From Campylobacter sp. (lineage in GTDB: Bacteria; Campylobacterota; Campylobacteria; Campylobacterales; Campylobacteraceae): a stretch of 60,482 nt of DNA. The notes beneath the pieces are model-generated. The model saw only the letters and a list, made by a program, of their open reading frames with translations. It did not search any database and was not told where the DNA came from. Below, piece by piece: positions 25,928-34,445 of this stretch. How positions within the stretch are numbered: the first letter of the stretch is position 1; each line of letters opens with the position of its first letter. The DNA lies in assembly GCA_017469645.1 (NCBI GenBank), contig JAFUFY010000077.1, positions 1 to 60,482 on the forward strand, given 5' to 3'. The position numbers and the translations under genes were made by a program.

Positions 25928-26811
25928 AAGCTCTCTTTATAGGCTAACGCACAACTTTTGGCTAGTTCGCGAATTTTTAAGATATAATCTTGCCTTTGCG
26001 TTACGCTGATTGCACCACGCGCGTCAAGGACATTAAAAGTATGAGCCGCAAGCATACAATAATCATAAGCAGGAAGCGCTAAAAGCGTTTTGCTTTTGCC
26101 ACTTTCAAATTCGCTTCGTCCCTTTTCAAGGATATTTTTGCACTCATCAAAGGCGTTTTGAAACTGATTAAAAAGCATTTTTGTATCTGCGATTTCAAAA
26201 TTATACTTTGAAAATTCATACTCGCTTTGTTTATGAACATCGCCGTAAGTGGTAATTTGCCCATCTTTTTCGTCCCAAATAATATCATAAACATCATCTT
26301 TGCTTTGCAGATACATCGCTAGGCGTTCAAGTCCGTAGGTAATCTCGCCGCTGATTAACTCGCACGGAATTCCGCCAACTTGTTGAAAATATGTAAATTG
26401 CGTTACTTCCATGCCATCAAGCCAAACTTCCCAGCCAAGCCCCCAAGCACCAAGTGTAGGGCTTTCCCAGTTATCTTCGACAAAGCGAATATCGTGTTTT
26501 TTAAGATCTAGTCCCAAAACTTCAAGGCTTTTTAGATAAAGCTCTTGGATATTTTTTGGGCTTGGCTTTAAAATCACTTGAAATTGATAATACGAACCCA
26601 AGCGATTTGGGTTTTCGCCGTATCTGCCATCAGTAGGGCGACGGCTAGGGGCTACATACGCCACGCTCCAAGGCTTGTCGCCCAAACTTCGTAAAAATGT
26701 CGCTTGATGATAAGTTCCAGCCCCTGCTGGCATATCGTAAGGTTGCACTAGCAAACAGCCTTGCTCGTGCCAGTAGTTTTGAAGTGCCAAAATAATCTCT
26801 GAAAATGTCAT
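25924..26811 (-). CDS. glyQ: Glycine-tRNA ligase alpha subunit
   Basis: Catalytic alpha subunit of the alpha2-beta2 bacterial glycyl-tRNA synthetase. The 295 residues carry the well-conserved [18 protein letters not shown] start and [20 protein letters not shown]. Later come the [19 protein letters not shown] region and [13 protein letters not shown]. The beta subunit gene glyS is not adjacent, as in other Campylobacter. It heads the five-gene run with NIF3, zinc ribbon, waaA and the pseudouridine synthase. Confidence 0.97.
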   Translation of the reverse strand: MTFSEIILALQNYWHEQGCLLVQPYDMPAGAGTYHQATFLRSLGDKPWSVAYVAPSRRPTDGRYGENPNRLGSYYQFQVILKPSPKNIQELYLKSLEVLGLDLKKHDIRFVEDNWESPTLGAWGLGWEVWLDGMEVTQFTYFQQVGGIPCELISGEITYGLERLAMYLQSKDDVYDIIWDEKDGQITTYGDVHKQSEYEFSKYNFEIADTKMLFNQFQNAFDECKNILEKGRSEFESGKSKTLLALPAYDYCMLAAHTFNVLDARGAISVTQRQDYILKIRELAKSCALAYKESL

Positions 26812-26923
26812 TATTTTCCCTTTTTTACAAATTTTATTAAAACCTTGAATTTAACCATAAATTTTTAAATTTGGCAAGGTTTGCAGGTTATTAAATGCAA
26901 AAATTTAAATTTGCAAAACAATT

Positions 26924-27009
26924 CCATTGTCATTGCGAGAATTTGCCGTAAGGCAAATTCGAAGCAATCGCCAATAGTTAAATTTACTACTTGTTTTTTT
27001 GCAAATTTG
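26924..27009 (+). repeat. REP-like element, extended copy 1
   Basis: CCATTGTCATTGCGAGA, then an inner hairpin (ATTTGCC-GTAA-GGCAAAT), then GAAGCAATCGCCAATAG and an AT-rich tail ending in a T-run and GCAAATTT. The whole unit, including the tail, recurs inverted at 33090-33172 with a different inner hairpin. It occupies most of the 222-bp space between glyQ and the downstream membrane-protein pair. Confidence 0.75.
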
Positions 27010-27033
27010 GTTAATTTTATTAAATTTTTCATT

Positions 27034-27747
27034 TTAAATTTTGTCTATATTTATATTTAACCTACTTAAAAAATACTCTTTAAGTTCGTTGTATTCGTTA
27101 TTGTTTGCAATTACAATAAAAATGACTTCATCTTGTGTTTGAATTTCAAGCGTATCATTTAGCCAGTTTTTTAAGCCACCACTTTTAATATGGTAAATAA
27201 ATTGTGGAAGTAGAAACCAAACAATAATAAAAATAAATGCTAAAAAAAGAATAATTAATCCTAATGGCTCTTTTTTGACAACAATAATTCCAAAAAACCA
27301 TATAAAAATAAATATTGCAATAATAATTCCAACAAAAATATTTCCAAACATTATTGCTTTATCTCCATACTTATTTCTGTATATCATTTCTTTTCGAGCG
27401 TCTGTATTAAAAATTTGCTTTATTTTCTGAATTTTTAAAATTTGATATAAATTGATTTTTATATCGATATTTCCGTCATTTGTCTGTCTTATAAAATCTT
27501 TTGAAAATATAAATTTGCTGTTTTTGTGAGTTTTGTATCTTTTAATGCTTGATTGTAAAAAAGGTAACCAAAAAACTATATTAAAAATTTTTATATACCA
27601 CGAACCAGTTGGTAATAATAAATTTACAACAATAAAAATAATAATAGTAATAGCCCTGATAAATTCGATACTCACATCGTGGTTTAATAAAACAATCGGT
27701 TCTAAATCGTAGTTTCTTTTAGTTTTTGCAAAAAAATTGTTTTTCAA
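27034..27747 (-). CDS. Membrane protein of the three-member paralogous family (second of a tandem pair)
   Basis: Unknown family. It starts with the RNYDLEPIVLLNHDV motif, then shows about four hydrophobic segments, and ends with VIANNNEYNELKEYFLSRLNINID. This is clearly related to its upstream neighbour (RNYDLEPIIIKNHNV; VIANEIEYNDIKEYFLSRLNLDI) and more distantly to 18135-19028. I place the start at the TTG at 27745-27747. AAGGGA precedes it, the N-terminus then matches that of the paralog, and it avoids an overlap that an ATG at 27780 would create. The first gene's stop codon is within the ribosome site, so translation is coupled. About 237 residues. Confidence 0.75.
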   Translation of the reverse strand: MKNNFFAKTKRNYDLEPIVLLNHDVSIEFIRAITIIIFIVVNLLLPTGSWYIKIFNIVFWLPFLQSSIKRYKTHKNSKFIFSKDFIRQTNDGNIDIKINLYQILKIQKIKQIFNTDARKEMIYRNKYGDKAIMFGNIFVGIIIAIFIFIWFFGIIVVKKEPLGLIILFLAFIFIIVWFLLPQFIYHIKSGGLKNWLNDTLEIQTQDEVIFIVIANNNEYNELKEYFLSRLNINIDKI

Positions 27748-27757
27748 ATTTAGTCCC

Positions 27758-28504
27758 TTAAATAAAATAGTTTTTATCAATTTTTATATTTTCAATATCT
27801 AAATTTAATCTACTTAAAAAGTATTCTTTAATATCGTTATATTCGATTTCATTTGCAATTACTATAAAATGCAAATTTTCATCAAAAATCTTAAATTCCA
27901 ACGAATTTACAAATTTAAAAAATCTAAATTTTGAGTTGTAAATTTGGTAAATACTTTGTGGCATTACGAAAAATAAAAATAAACCAAAAAATATCAAAGT
28001 AAGTATTAAAAATATGGATAAATTTTGCGTTATGGCTATCCCTATAATCCATATTGCAACGCATATAAAGCAAGAAATATAGCTTAAAATTTTCATACCA
28101 AAACTTATATTTTTTAATTTCTTTTTGCTAAAAATAAACATTTGTGGTATTTTCATTATTGTTATTATTGAATTTAATTGCAAATTTTCTACAATTTCGC
28201 CATTATTTATAAATTCTATTTTATCATTTGAGAATTTAAAATAGCTATTTTTATACATTGCATATTCATCATACATTGTTTTCAAAATAGGCAACATTGC
28301 AACCAAATATAATAGCAGTAATCTAAATTTGGTATTTGGTAAAATGAGAATAAAAATTATAAAAGCTAAATGAAAAAATATTGAAATATAGTTTATTTTT
28401 ACATTGTGATTTTTTATTATTATTGGCTCTAAATCGTAGTTTCTTTTAGCGTTATTTAAATTTTTATCAAATTTCTTTTTATTCCAATTTTCAAAGTTTT
28501 CCAC
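27758..28504 (-). CDS. Membrane protein of the three-member paralogous family (first of a tandem pair)
   Basis: Unknown family, about 248 residues from the GTG at 28502-28504. That start has AAAGGG six bases upstream, mirroring the start of its tandem partner. An ATG at 28570 is possible but would add sequence that looks like a decayed REP element. The protein has the RNYDLEPIIIKNHNV motif, paired N-terminal helices, a middle segment with FSNDKIEFINNGEIVENLQ, two more helices and the C-terminal VIANEIEYNDIKEYFLSRLNLDI. The middle segment resembles PH-like membrane-domain proteins, but I would not assign a function. Confidence 0.72.
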   Translation of the reverse strand: MENFENWNKKKFDKNLNNAKRNYDLEPIIIKNHNVKINYISIFFHLAFIIFILILPNTKFRLLLLYLVAMLPILKTMYDEYAMYKNSYFKFSNDKIEFINNGEIVENLQLNSIITIMKIPQMFIFSKKKLKNISFGMKILSYISCFICVAIWIIGIAITQNLSIFLILTLIFFGLFLFFVMPQSIYQIYNSKFRFFKFVNSLEFKIFDENLHFIVIANEIEYNDIKEYFLSRLNLDIENIKIDKNYFI

Positions 28505-28597
28505 ATTTAACCCTTTATTTCTTGTTATTGCAAGATTTACGAAGTCAAAAGGAATAACCAAATAACGCATGGTAGCGTTTTTTGGATTTGCAAATTT

Positions 28598-29092
28598 TCA
28601 GAGCAAAACTTCGATTTCTTTGGAATCTTTTTCAAGTGAAATTATCGCTTCTTCTCGCATGTCAAGCAATTTTTTTGCGATTTTTTCATCTGAGAGAGCC
28701 AAAATTTGCATTGCCAAAAATGCCGCGTTTTTTGCTCCTGCCTTGCCGATAGCAAGGGTCGCAACAGGCATACCGCTTGGCATTTGCACGGTCGAATACA
28801 ACGCATCAACGCCGCCGCTTACTCCGCCGCTCATAGGGATTCCGATGACTGGTTTAGTCGTATTTGCAGCCACGGCACCTGCAAGGTGAGCTGCCATACC
28901 TGCTGCACAAATGAAAACCTGTGCTCCCTTTTTTTCGGCATTTACGACATATTCGCTTGTGCGTTTTGGGCTTCTGTGAGCTGAACTTATTATCATTTCA
29001 TACGCAACGCCGTTTTCTTTTAGGATTTTTGCCGTTTCATTTACGACTTCAAAATCGCTTTTTGAGCCCATTATGATTGATACAAATTTCAC
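28598..29092 (-). CDS. purE: N5-carboxyaminoimidazole ribonucleotide mutase
   Basis: PurE moves the carboxyl group of N5-CAIR to C4, a middle step of purine synthesis. The 164 residues have the GSKSDFEVV substrate loop, [10 protein letters not shown] with the catalytic histidine, and the [11 protein letters not shown] and [11 protein letters not shown] segments of class I PurE. PurK is not adjacent. It overlaps the upstream U32-family gene by 4 nt; this pairing and the nearby glyQ match C. jejuni. Confidence 0.95.
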   Translation of the reverse strand: MKFVSIIMGSKSDFEVVNETAKILKENGVAYEMIISSAHRSPKRTSEYVVNAEKKGAQVFICAAGMAAHLAGAVAANTTKPVIGIPMSGGVSGGVDALYSTVQMPSGMPVATLAIGKAGAKNAAFLAMQILALSDEKIAKKLLDMREEAIISLEKDSKEIEVLL

Positions 29093-30351
29093 TTTATTTC
29101 CTTTCGCAAAAAGCTAAATTCAGGCAAATTCGCAGGGAGCTTGATTTCGTTTAAATTTCCGCTGTGAATTTCACTGAATTCTTTATTTGTTTTTGATAAT
29201 AATTTTTTAAATTTAAGGCAAAATTTGCCGTTATTTTCATAAATTTGTCCGATTTCATTATCGCAAATTTCGATTTTCGAATTTAACGGAGCAAAAATCT
29301 CAAATTCGTCATTTGGAGCGATTTTATCTTTTACGCTTATAAATTCGCCGCCCACCGAAATAGCGCTTACTTGGTGCGTTCCGTCACTTATGCTGGTGTC
29401 TAAATTTTGCGTATCGCCCCGTTCGTAAGGCTTGTGTATCAAATATCCGTCGGTAAAACCACGACTTTTTAGCGTATTTAACTCTCGTTCATAAATTTCA
29501 GCCCTAAATTTGCCGTTTATGGCGTCATCAATTGCCATGCGATAAGTGCGAGTAGCACACGCTGCATAATACTCGCTTTTTGTGCGACCTTCGATTTTAA
29601 AACTATCAATCGCTCCTGTGGCGATGATTTTTTCAATATGAGAGCTTAAATTCAAATCTTTTGAATTCATTATATAAGTGCCGTCGTTTTCGTTTTCTTC
29701 AAGGCGAAAAAGTGTGCCGTTTTCTTCATTTTTGGCATAAAGTTCATATTTAAAACGGCAGTCGTTCGCACAGCTTCCGCGATTGCTAAAACGCCCGCTT
29801 TGCACCGCTGAAATCAAGCACCTACCGCTATAAGCAAAGCACATCGAGCCATGCACAAAAATTTCGATTTCTAAATTTGGCAAATGCTCTTTTATCAAAA
29901 CGGAGTCTTTTAGGGTCATTTCACGGGCTGCGACTATGCGAGTTGCACCCAAACTTTGATAAATTTCAGCATCCATATAATTTAGCACATTTGCCTGAGT
30001 TGAAATATGAATTGGAATCTCAGGGGCGATTTTTTTAGCTAGGCTCATTACGCTTGGCGTGGCGATGATAAAGCCATCAACACCGACTTCTTTTAAAAAT
30101 TTAATGTGTCGTTCGGTTGGTTCAAGTTGTCCGTTTGTAAGAAATCCGTTAATCGTGGCATATAGTTTTTTGCCGAATTTATGGGCATAAGCGACACCAT
30201 CTGCAAAGCTATCTTTGTCAAATTCTTTCGCACTTCTTTGGCGAAGCGAAAATGAGCCAAGACTAGCATAAACTGCATCTGCACCGTAATTAACGGCGAT
30301 TTTTAATTTTGTTAAATTTCCTGCCGGGCTTAAAAGTTCTGGTTTTCTCAA
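29089..30351 (-). CDS. Peptidase U32 family protein (YegQ/TrhP-like)
   Basis: A 420-residue U32-family protein. It has the N-terminal LLSPAGNLTKLKIAVNYGADAVY signature (residues about 5-27, shown only in part). The cysteine-rich block VHGSMCFAYSGRCLIS followed by NRGSCANDCRFKYEL holds four cysteines proposed to bind an Fe-S cluster. Family members once called collagenases or proteases now include tRNA-hydroxylation (TrhP) and prephenate-dependent RNA-modification enzymes. By motif and length this is closest to YegQ/TrhP, but the target is inferred. It is cotranscribed with purE. Confidence 0.88.
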   Translation of the reverse strand: MRKPELLSPAGNLTKLKIAVNYGADAVYASLGSFSLRQRSAKEFDKDSFADGVAYAHKFGKKLYATINGFLTNGQLEPTERHIKFLKEVGVDGFIIATPSVMSLAKKIAPEIPIHISTQANVLNYMDAEIYQSLGATRIVAAREMTLKDSVLIKEHLPNLEIEIFVHGSMCFAYSGRCLISAVQSGRFSNRGSCANDCRFKYELYAKNEENGTLFRLEENENDGTYIMNSKDLNLSSHIEKIIATGAIDSFKIEGRTKSEYYAACATRTYRMAIDDAINGKFRAEIYERELNTLKSRGFTDGYLIHKPYERGDTQNLDTSISDGTHQVSAISVGGEFISVKDKIAPNDEFEIFAPLNSKIEICDNEIGQIYENNGKFCLKFKKLLSKTNKEFSEIHSGNLNEIKLPANLPEFSFLRKEIK

Positions 30352-30429
30352 AAAACATTTCCATAAATTTAAAATTTTTAAGCGTGATTTTACTAAAATT
30401 ATCCTAAAAAAGAGTTTTAAAGGATTAAA

Positions 30430-31206
30430 ATGGTTGATTTACACAATCACACGCACCTTTGCAATCACGCCACAGGGACACCGCTAGAATATGCAAAAAA
30501 AGCTTATGAAAACGGCATTAAAATTTATGGATTTTCAGATCATAATCCTATGAATTTTGACGAAAAATATCGTATGAGTTTTTCGCAGATTGAAATTTAT
30601 GAAAATATGATTAAAGAAACAAAAGCCGAATTTAAGGGCAAAATGGAAATTTTGCTAGGTTACGAAGTGGATTTTTTAGAAAATTTTATGCCTGAGATTA
30701 TTTTAAATCGCAAGGTTGATTATTTGATAGGTTCGGTGCATTTTTTAGATGGCTGGGGTTTTGATAACCCTGAATTTATCGGCGGTTGGGAAAATAGAGA
30801 AATTGATGAAATCTACAAAGAGTATTTTGAAAAAATAACGCTTCTTTGCAAAAGCGGAAAATTTCAAATTTTAGGACATTTTGATTTGATAAAGGTTTTT
30901 AAATTTTTACCGAAAAAAGATGTGCGAGTGTTAGCTAAAAATGCCTTAAAAGCGATAAAAGAAAGCGGGATTGTAGTTGAGTTAAACTCTGCTGGTCTTA
31001 GAAAACCCGTATGCGAAATCTATCCAAGCGACATTTTGCTTGAAGAAATCGCAAATTTAGGCGTAAATATTACGCTTTCTAGCGACGCTCACAGCGTGGA
31101 GCAGGTTACGCAAAATTACGAAAAATTGTTAGAAAAAGCAAAATTTTTTGGATACTCAAAAGTTGTATATTTTAGGCAAAAAGATATTGAATTTATGAAT
31201 TTATAA
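30430..31206 (+). CDS. hisJ: PHP-family histidinol-phosphatase
   Basis: A 258-residue PHP-domain phosphoesterase. Metal ligands are visible in MVDLHNHTHLCNH (residues 1-13), GFSDHNPM, GYEVDF and GSVHFLDG, and near the end in LSSDAHSVEQV. The arrangement matches HisK/HisJ histidinol-phosphatases of histidine synthesis, which in Campylobacter are separate from HisB. It is monocistronic, read away from the U32 gene. Other PHP phosphatases are possible, but the length and HFLDGW region favour this call. Confidence 0.85.
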   Translation: MVDLHNHTHLCNHATGTPLEYAKKAYENGIKIYGFSDHNPMNFDEKYRMSFSQIEIYENMIKETKAEFKGKMEILLGYEVDFLENFMPEIILNRKVDYLIGSVHFLDGWGFDNPEFIGGWENREIDEIYKEYFEKITLLCKSGKFQILGHFDLIKVFKFLPKKDVRVLAKNALKAIKESGIVVELNSAGLRKPVCEIYPSDILLEEIANLGVNITLSSDAHSVEQVTQNYEKLLEKAKFFGYSKVVYFRQKDIEFMNL

Positions 31207-31373
31207 TGAAATTTGAAGATTAAATTTAGCAAATTTATATATTTTTATTAGGCAGAAAATTTTCTTTTAAAAAGCCCAAATTTAGGTTAAATTTGCATTT
31301 TTATCAAATCTTAATGCGAAAAATACTAAAATCCTTAAATTTTATTTTTTTAAAAATCACAAGGAGATAAAAA

Positions 31374-32801
31374 ATGGGTAAATTTGTTAGCGGTGTTGAT
31401 GAATTTTTCAAATTTTGCGATGAACACGAAGTTGCGTTTGTGGATTTTAGATTTACGGATTTAAAAGGCACTTGGCACCACATGTCTTATAACTACAAAA
31501 GGCTTGATAAAGATTTTGCAAACGGAATTCCGTTTGACGGCAGCAGCGTCGATGCATGGCAGCCGATCGATAAATCAGATATGATGTTAAAACCTGATGT
31601 CGATACGACATTTTTAGACCCATTTACAGCCGATGTTACGGCTGTGGTGATTTGCGATGTTTATGACATTTACAAAAACGAACTTTACGAAAAATGCCCT
31701 CGCTCAATCGCCAAAAAAGCAGAGGCTTTCTTAAAAACAACAGGTCTTGGCGATACCTGCTATTTTGGCGCAGAGAACGAATTTTTCGTATTTGACGATG
31801 TTAAAATCGTCGATAGCATGAACTGTGCAATGTATGATGTAGATACAGAAGAAGGCTCATGGAATAGCGGTAAAAAATACAAAGATGGCTTTAACTCAGG
31901 TCATCGCCCCGGCATAAAAGGCGGTTATTTCCCTGTTGCGCCGATCGATACTATGGTCGATTTAAGAGCTGAAATGCTTCAAGTTTTAGAGCAAGTTGGC
32001 TTGGAAACTTTCATTTGCCACCACGAAGTAGGTCAAGGTCAAGGCGAAATCGGCGTGAAATTTGGCACTTTGGTCGAAGCAGCCGATAATGTTCAAATTT
32101 ATAAATATGTCGTAAAAATGGTGGCTCACCTAAACGGCAAAACGGCTACTTTCATGCCAAAACCGCTTTACGGCGAAAACGGAAGCGGTATGCATGTGCA
32201 TCAATCAATCTGGAAAAACGGCAAAAATATATTTTACGGCAAGGGCGGTTATGCGAATTTAAGCGATGAAGCTAGGTGGTATATCGGCGGCGTTTTAAAA
32301 CACGCTAGAAGCGTTGCGGCTTTTACAAACCCAAGCACAAACTCATACAAACGCTTGATTCCGGGCTTTGAAGCGCCAAGCATTTTAACTTATTCGAGCC
32401 AAAATCGCTCGGCTTCGATTCGAATTCCTTACGGAAGCGGCGAAAAATCAGTTAGAGCCGAAATGCGCTTCCCTGATAGCACGGCGTGCCCATATTTAGC
32501 ATTTGCAGCTATGCTTATGGCAGGGATTGACGGTATAAAAAATAAATTTGAACCAGTCGGACCAATGGATGAAGATTTGTTTAAACTTCATTTGGACGAA
32601 ATTAGAGAGCGGGGTATAGAGCAACTTCCGCACACTTTGCGTGGTTCGCTTGAAGCGGTCATTCGCGATAATGCGTATTTGAAGCCGATTATGACCGATG
32701 AATTTATCGAAACTTATCAACACTTTAAATTTGAAACGCAGGTGTGGCCGTATGAGTGCAGACCGACGCCGTTTGAATTTGCTACCTGCTACTCGTGCTA
32801 A
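31374..32801 (+). CDS. glnA: Glutamine synthetase, type I
   Basis: Makes glutamine from glutamate, ammonia and ATP as a dodecamer; the main ammonia-assimilation step in Campylobacter. The catalytic blocks are present: [34 protein letters not shown], and the [21 protein letters not shown] region. The 475-residue length is class I. Where the E. coli enzyme has the adenylylated tyrosine in DKNLYDL, this protein reads DEDLFKL (F403), so GlnE-type control cannot act there. It has an AAGGAG ribosome site, and the structured 3' element starts 8 nt after the stop. Confidence 0.96.
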   Translation: MGKFVSGVDEFFKFCDEHEVAFVDFRFTDLKGTWHHMSYNYKRLDKDFANGIPFDGSSVDAWQPIDKSDMMLKPDVDTTFLDPFTADVTAVVICDVYDIYKNELYEKCPRSIAKKAEAFLKTTGLGDTCYFGAENEFFVFDDVKIVDSMNCAMYDVDTEEGSWNSGKKYKDGFNSGHRPGIKGGYFPVAPIDTMVDLRAEMLQVLEQVGLETFICHHEVGQGQGEIGVKFGTLVEAADNVQIYKYVVKMVAHLNGKTATFMPKPLYGENGSGMHVHQSIWKNGKNIFYGKGGYANLSDEARWYIGGVLKHARSVAAFTNPSTNSYKRLIPGFEAPSILTYSSQNRSASIRIPYGSGEKSVRAEMRFPDSTACPYLAFAAMLMAGIDGIKNKFEPVGPMDEDLFKLHLDEIRERGIEQLPHTLRGSLEAVIRDNAYLKPIMTDEFIETYQHFKFETQVWPYECRPTPFEFATCYSC

Positions 32802-32808
32802 TTAAATG

Positions 32809-32928
32809 AGCCTAGCTTTCGTGCGATTCGTCGCGTTCGCTTCCTTGCGACGGGCATACAGCCCGTCTCAGTCGCTCACACTCGAAAACGCACGAAATCG
32901 TTGGCATTTGGTTTTCAAATTTAAGTTG
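32809..32928 (+). repeat. 3'-UTR structured repeat element, copy B (after glnA)
   Basis: AGCCTAGCTTT begins 8 nt after the glnA stop; the far box is GAAATCGTTGGCAT with an AATTTAAGTTG tail. Stems: TTTCGTGCG (32817-32825) with CGCACGAAA (32889-32897), TTCG with CGAA, and the apical GACGGGC (32849-32855) with GCCCGTC (32861-32867). The apical region shares GGCATAC and TCTCAGTCG with copy A. The 473-bp gap to DUF3137 holds this element and three REP-like units. Confidence 0.72.
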
Positions 32929-32978
32929 AGTTATTTTGCAAATTTTTAGATTTGCTCTGCTATCGCTACGCTGGTTTT

Positions 32979-33016
32979 GTCATTGCGAGAGAGCGAAAGC
33001 GAACGAAGCAATCGCC
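32979..33016 (+). repeat. REP-like element
   Basis: GTCATTGCGAG, a short GAGCGAAAGCGAA core, then GAAGCAATCGCC. The same ends occur at 26924-27009 and, inverted, at 33127-33168. Confidence 0.65.
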
Positions 33017-33089
33017 AAAGTTAAAATAACCGAAATGTAAATTTGAACTGCGAGTTTAAATTTATAAATTTAAAGAATTTGGAATTTGT

Positions 33090-33172
33090 AAATTTGCAAA
33101 AAAAATAAGTAGTTAATTTTACTATTGGCGATTGCCACGACTTGCCTAACGGCAAGTCTCGCAATGACAATG
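33090..33172 (-). repeat. REP-like element, extended copy 2 (inverted)
   Basis: The inverse of the 26924 unit. It keeps CCATTGTCATTGCGAGA, GGCAATCGCCAATAG and the AT-rich tail with T-run, but its inner hairpin is CTTGCC-GTTA-GGCAAG, a compensated change of both arms. Confidence 0.75.
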
Positions 33173-33192
33173 GATATGAATTTGTTTATTTT

Positions 33193-33228
33193 GTCATTGC
33201 GAGTTTTTGTATAAAAACGAAGCAATCC
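33193..33228 (+). repeat. REP-like element
   Basis: GTCATTGCGAG, an inner hairpin GTTTTT-GTAT-AAAAAC, then GAAGCAATCC. Third copy in this intergenic cluster. Confidence 0.65.
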
Positions 33229-33232
33229 AGCC

Positions 33233-33251
33233 ACGCCGACAGGCGTTTTTT
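33233..33251 (+). terminator. Small terminator-like hairpin upstream of the DUF3137 gene
   Basis: ACGCC-GACA-GGCGT followed by TTTTT. It lies 24 nt before the DUF3137 start, so it would insulate that gene from transcription coming out of the REP cluster. Confidence 0.5.
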
Positions 33252-33274
33252 AATTAAATTTAAAGTGAGAAAAT

Positions 33275-34324
33275 TTGACAATAAATGAATTAGAGAATTT
33301 ACGACTTGAAACTTTAAAAGAAATTGACAAAACAAAACCATTGGTTATTCTTGGAACATTTATATTACCGATATTGATTTGGTTACTTTTACATCCTTGC
33401 GATTACAATATTGACAAGCGTATTATGATGTGTGTTTCCACAATAATAATCTTTCCTATGTTAATATTTATCGGACAAAATTCTGATGATTCTGAGCCAA
33501 GCGAAATAAAATTTATAAAATTTATGCTTGTGCTTTTAGGCGGATTTCTACTAAATTATAAAGATTTTTTCTATGTTGCAGTTTTTAATCTTACGCCAAT
33601 TACAGTTATTTTAACATACAAAGTTATTATAAAACATGTAAAGGAATCAAAACAGAAAAAGTATCAAAAAGAATTCAAGGTTTATTTTTTAGAGCCCTAT
33701 GTAGCAGAATTTGGTTATAGCTATAAAAGTAATGCTTTGGTAGAAATTACCGATTTAGAAAATAGCAAATTATTTTGGAAGAAAATTTATTTACTTGAAG
33801 AATATGCGAGAAGTGGCAATGATAAAATTTGTGGCAATTTTGATAATATTAAGTTTGAGTTTTACGATTTAACTATATATGATAAAAACAGAAATCACGG
33901 AATTTATGGCATTTTTTTTCACGCAACTTTTAATAAAAATATCAACTCAACAACTTTTGTAGTATCAAAAGAGACTGTTTGCGATAATGCTAAAAAATTC
34001 AAAAAAATCACAATGGACGATAGCGAATTTAATGCTAAATTCAGTGTTTATTCTAACGATTTGCAAAATGCAATGTATATTTTAAGCCCTGCTTTTATGA
34101 AACGACTTTTGGATTTAAAAAGACGGCTAAATTTTCCAATCAGCGTTAGTTTTGTGGGAGATAAAATTTACATATTTTTAGATACAGGAAAAGATAATTT
34201 CGAACCAGACATCGATAAAAGCGTTTTACACGCAAACCCTGCATTTACCATAAAACGCGAACTTTCGCACTTTTTATCTATCGTCAAAACACTAAATTTA
34301 AATACAAAAATTTGGAAAGTGTAA
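33275..34324 (+). CDS. DUF3137-family membrane protein
   Basis: A 349-residue protein. Three to four hydrophobic segments lie in residues about 22-125 (TFILPILIWLLL, IIIFPMLIFIG, FMLVLLGGFLL, ITVILTYKVII). The soluble C-terminal domain carries the DUF3137 hallmarks: YGIFFHATFNKN, SVYSNDLQNAMYILSPAFMKRL, and VGDKIYIFLDTGKDNFEP. The function of the family is unknown. The start is a TTG at 33275 with only a weak ribosome site (AAAGTGAG). It is alone between inverted copies of the 3' element and next to three REP units, suggesting insertion or rearrangement at this spot. Confidence 0.85.
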   Translation: MTINELENLRLETLKEIDKTKPLVILGTFILPILIWLLLHPCDYNIDKRIMMCVSTIIIFPMLIFIGQNSDDSEPSEIKFIKFMLVLLGGFLLNYKDFFYVAVFNLTPITVILTYKVIIKHVKESKQKKYQKEFKVYFLEPYVAEFGYSYKSNALVEITDLENSKLFWKKIYLLEEYARSGNDKICGNFDNIKFEFYDLTIYDKNRNHGIYGIFFHATFNKNINSTTFVVSKETVCDNAKKFKKITMDDSEFNAKFSVYSNDLQNAMYILSPAFMKRLLDLKRRLNFPISVSFVGDKIYIFLDTGKDNFEPDIDKSVLHANPAFTIKRELSHFLSIVKTLNLNTKIWKV

Positions 34325-34350
34325 AATTTTCAAATTTGCAAACTATTGCG

Positions 34351-34445
34351 AATTTGAAAACCAAATGCCAACGATTTTTCGTGTGGAAAACACAAGATTA
34401 GACTTGTTTTGTCTATCGGTGTTTGCCACACGGAAAAGCTAGGCT
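34351..34445 (-). repeat. 3'-UTR structured repeat element, copy C (after ppx)
   Basis: Read on the minus strand, AGCCTAG contains the last alanine codon and the TAG stop of ppx. The far box is AAAAATCGTTGGCATTTGG. Stems: CGTGTGG/CCACACG (34380-34386 with 34426-34432), AAACAC/GTGTTT (34388-34393 with 34419-34424) and apical TAGAC/GTCTA (34399-34403 with 34411-34415). Stem sequences differ wholly from copies A and B while the end boxes are kept. It also lies between convergent genes and may terminate both. Confidence 0.72.

Noticed and set aside
28505..28570. Upstream start for the first membrane-protein gene at 28570
   Set aside because: The 22 extra residues come from sequence resembling a decayed REP (GTTATTGCAAG ... 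GAAGTC); the GTG at 28504 has a good ribosome site and matches the paralog.
32979..33228. Three spaced palindromes that could look like a CRISPR array
   Set aside because: Units differ in length and orientation, spacers are unequal, and the same palindromes occur singly elsewhere. No cas genes are present.
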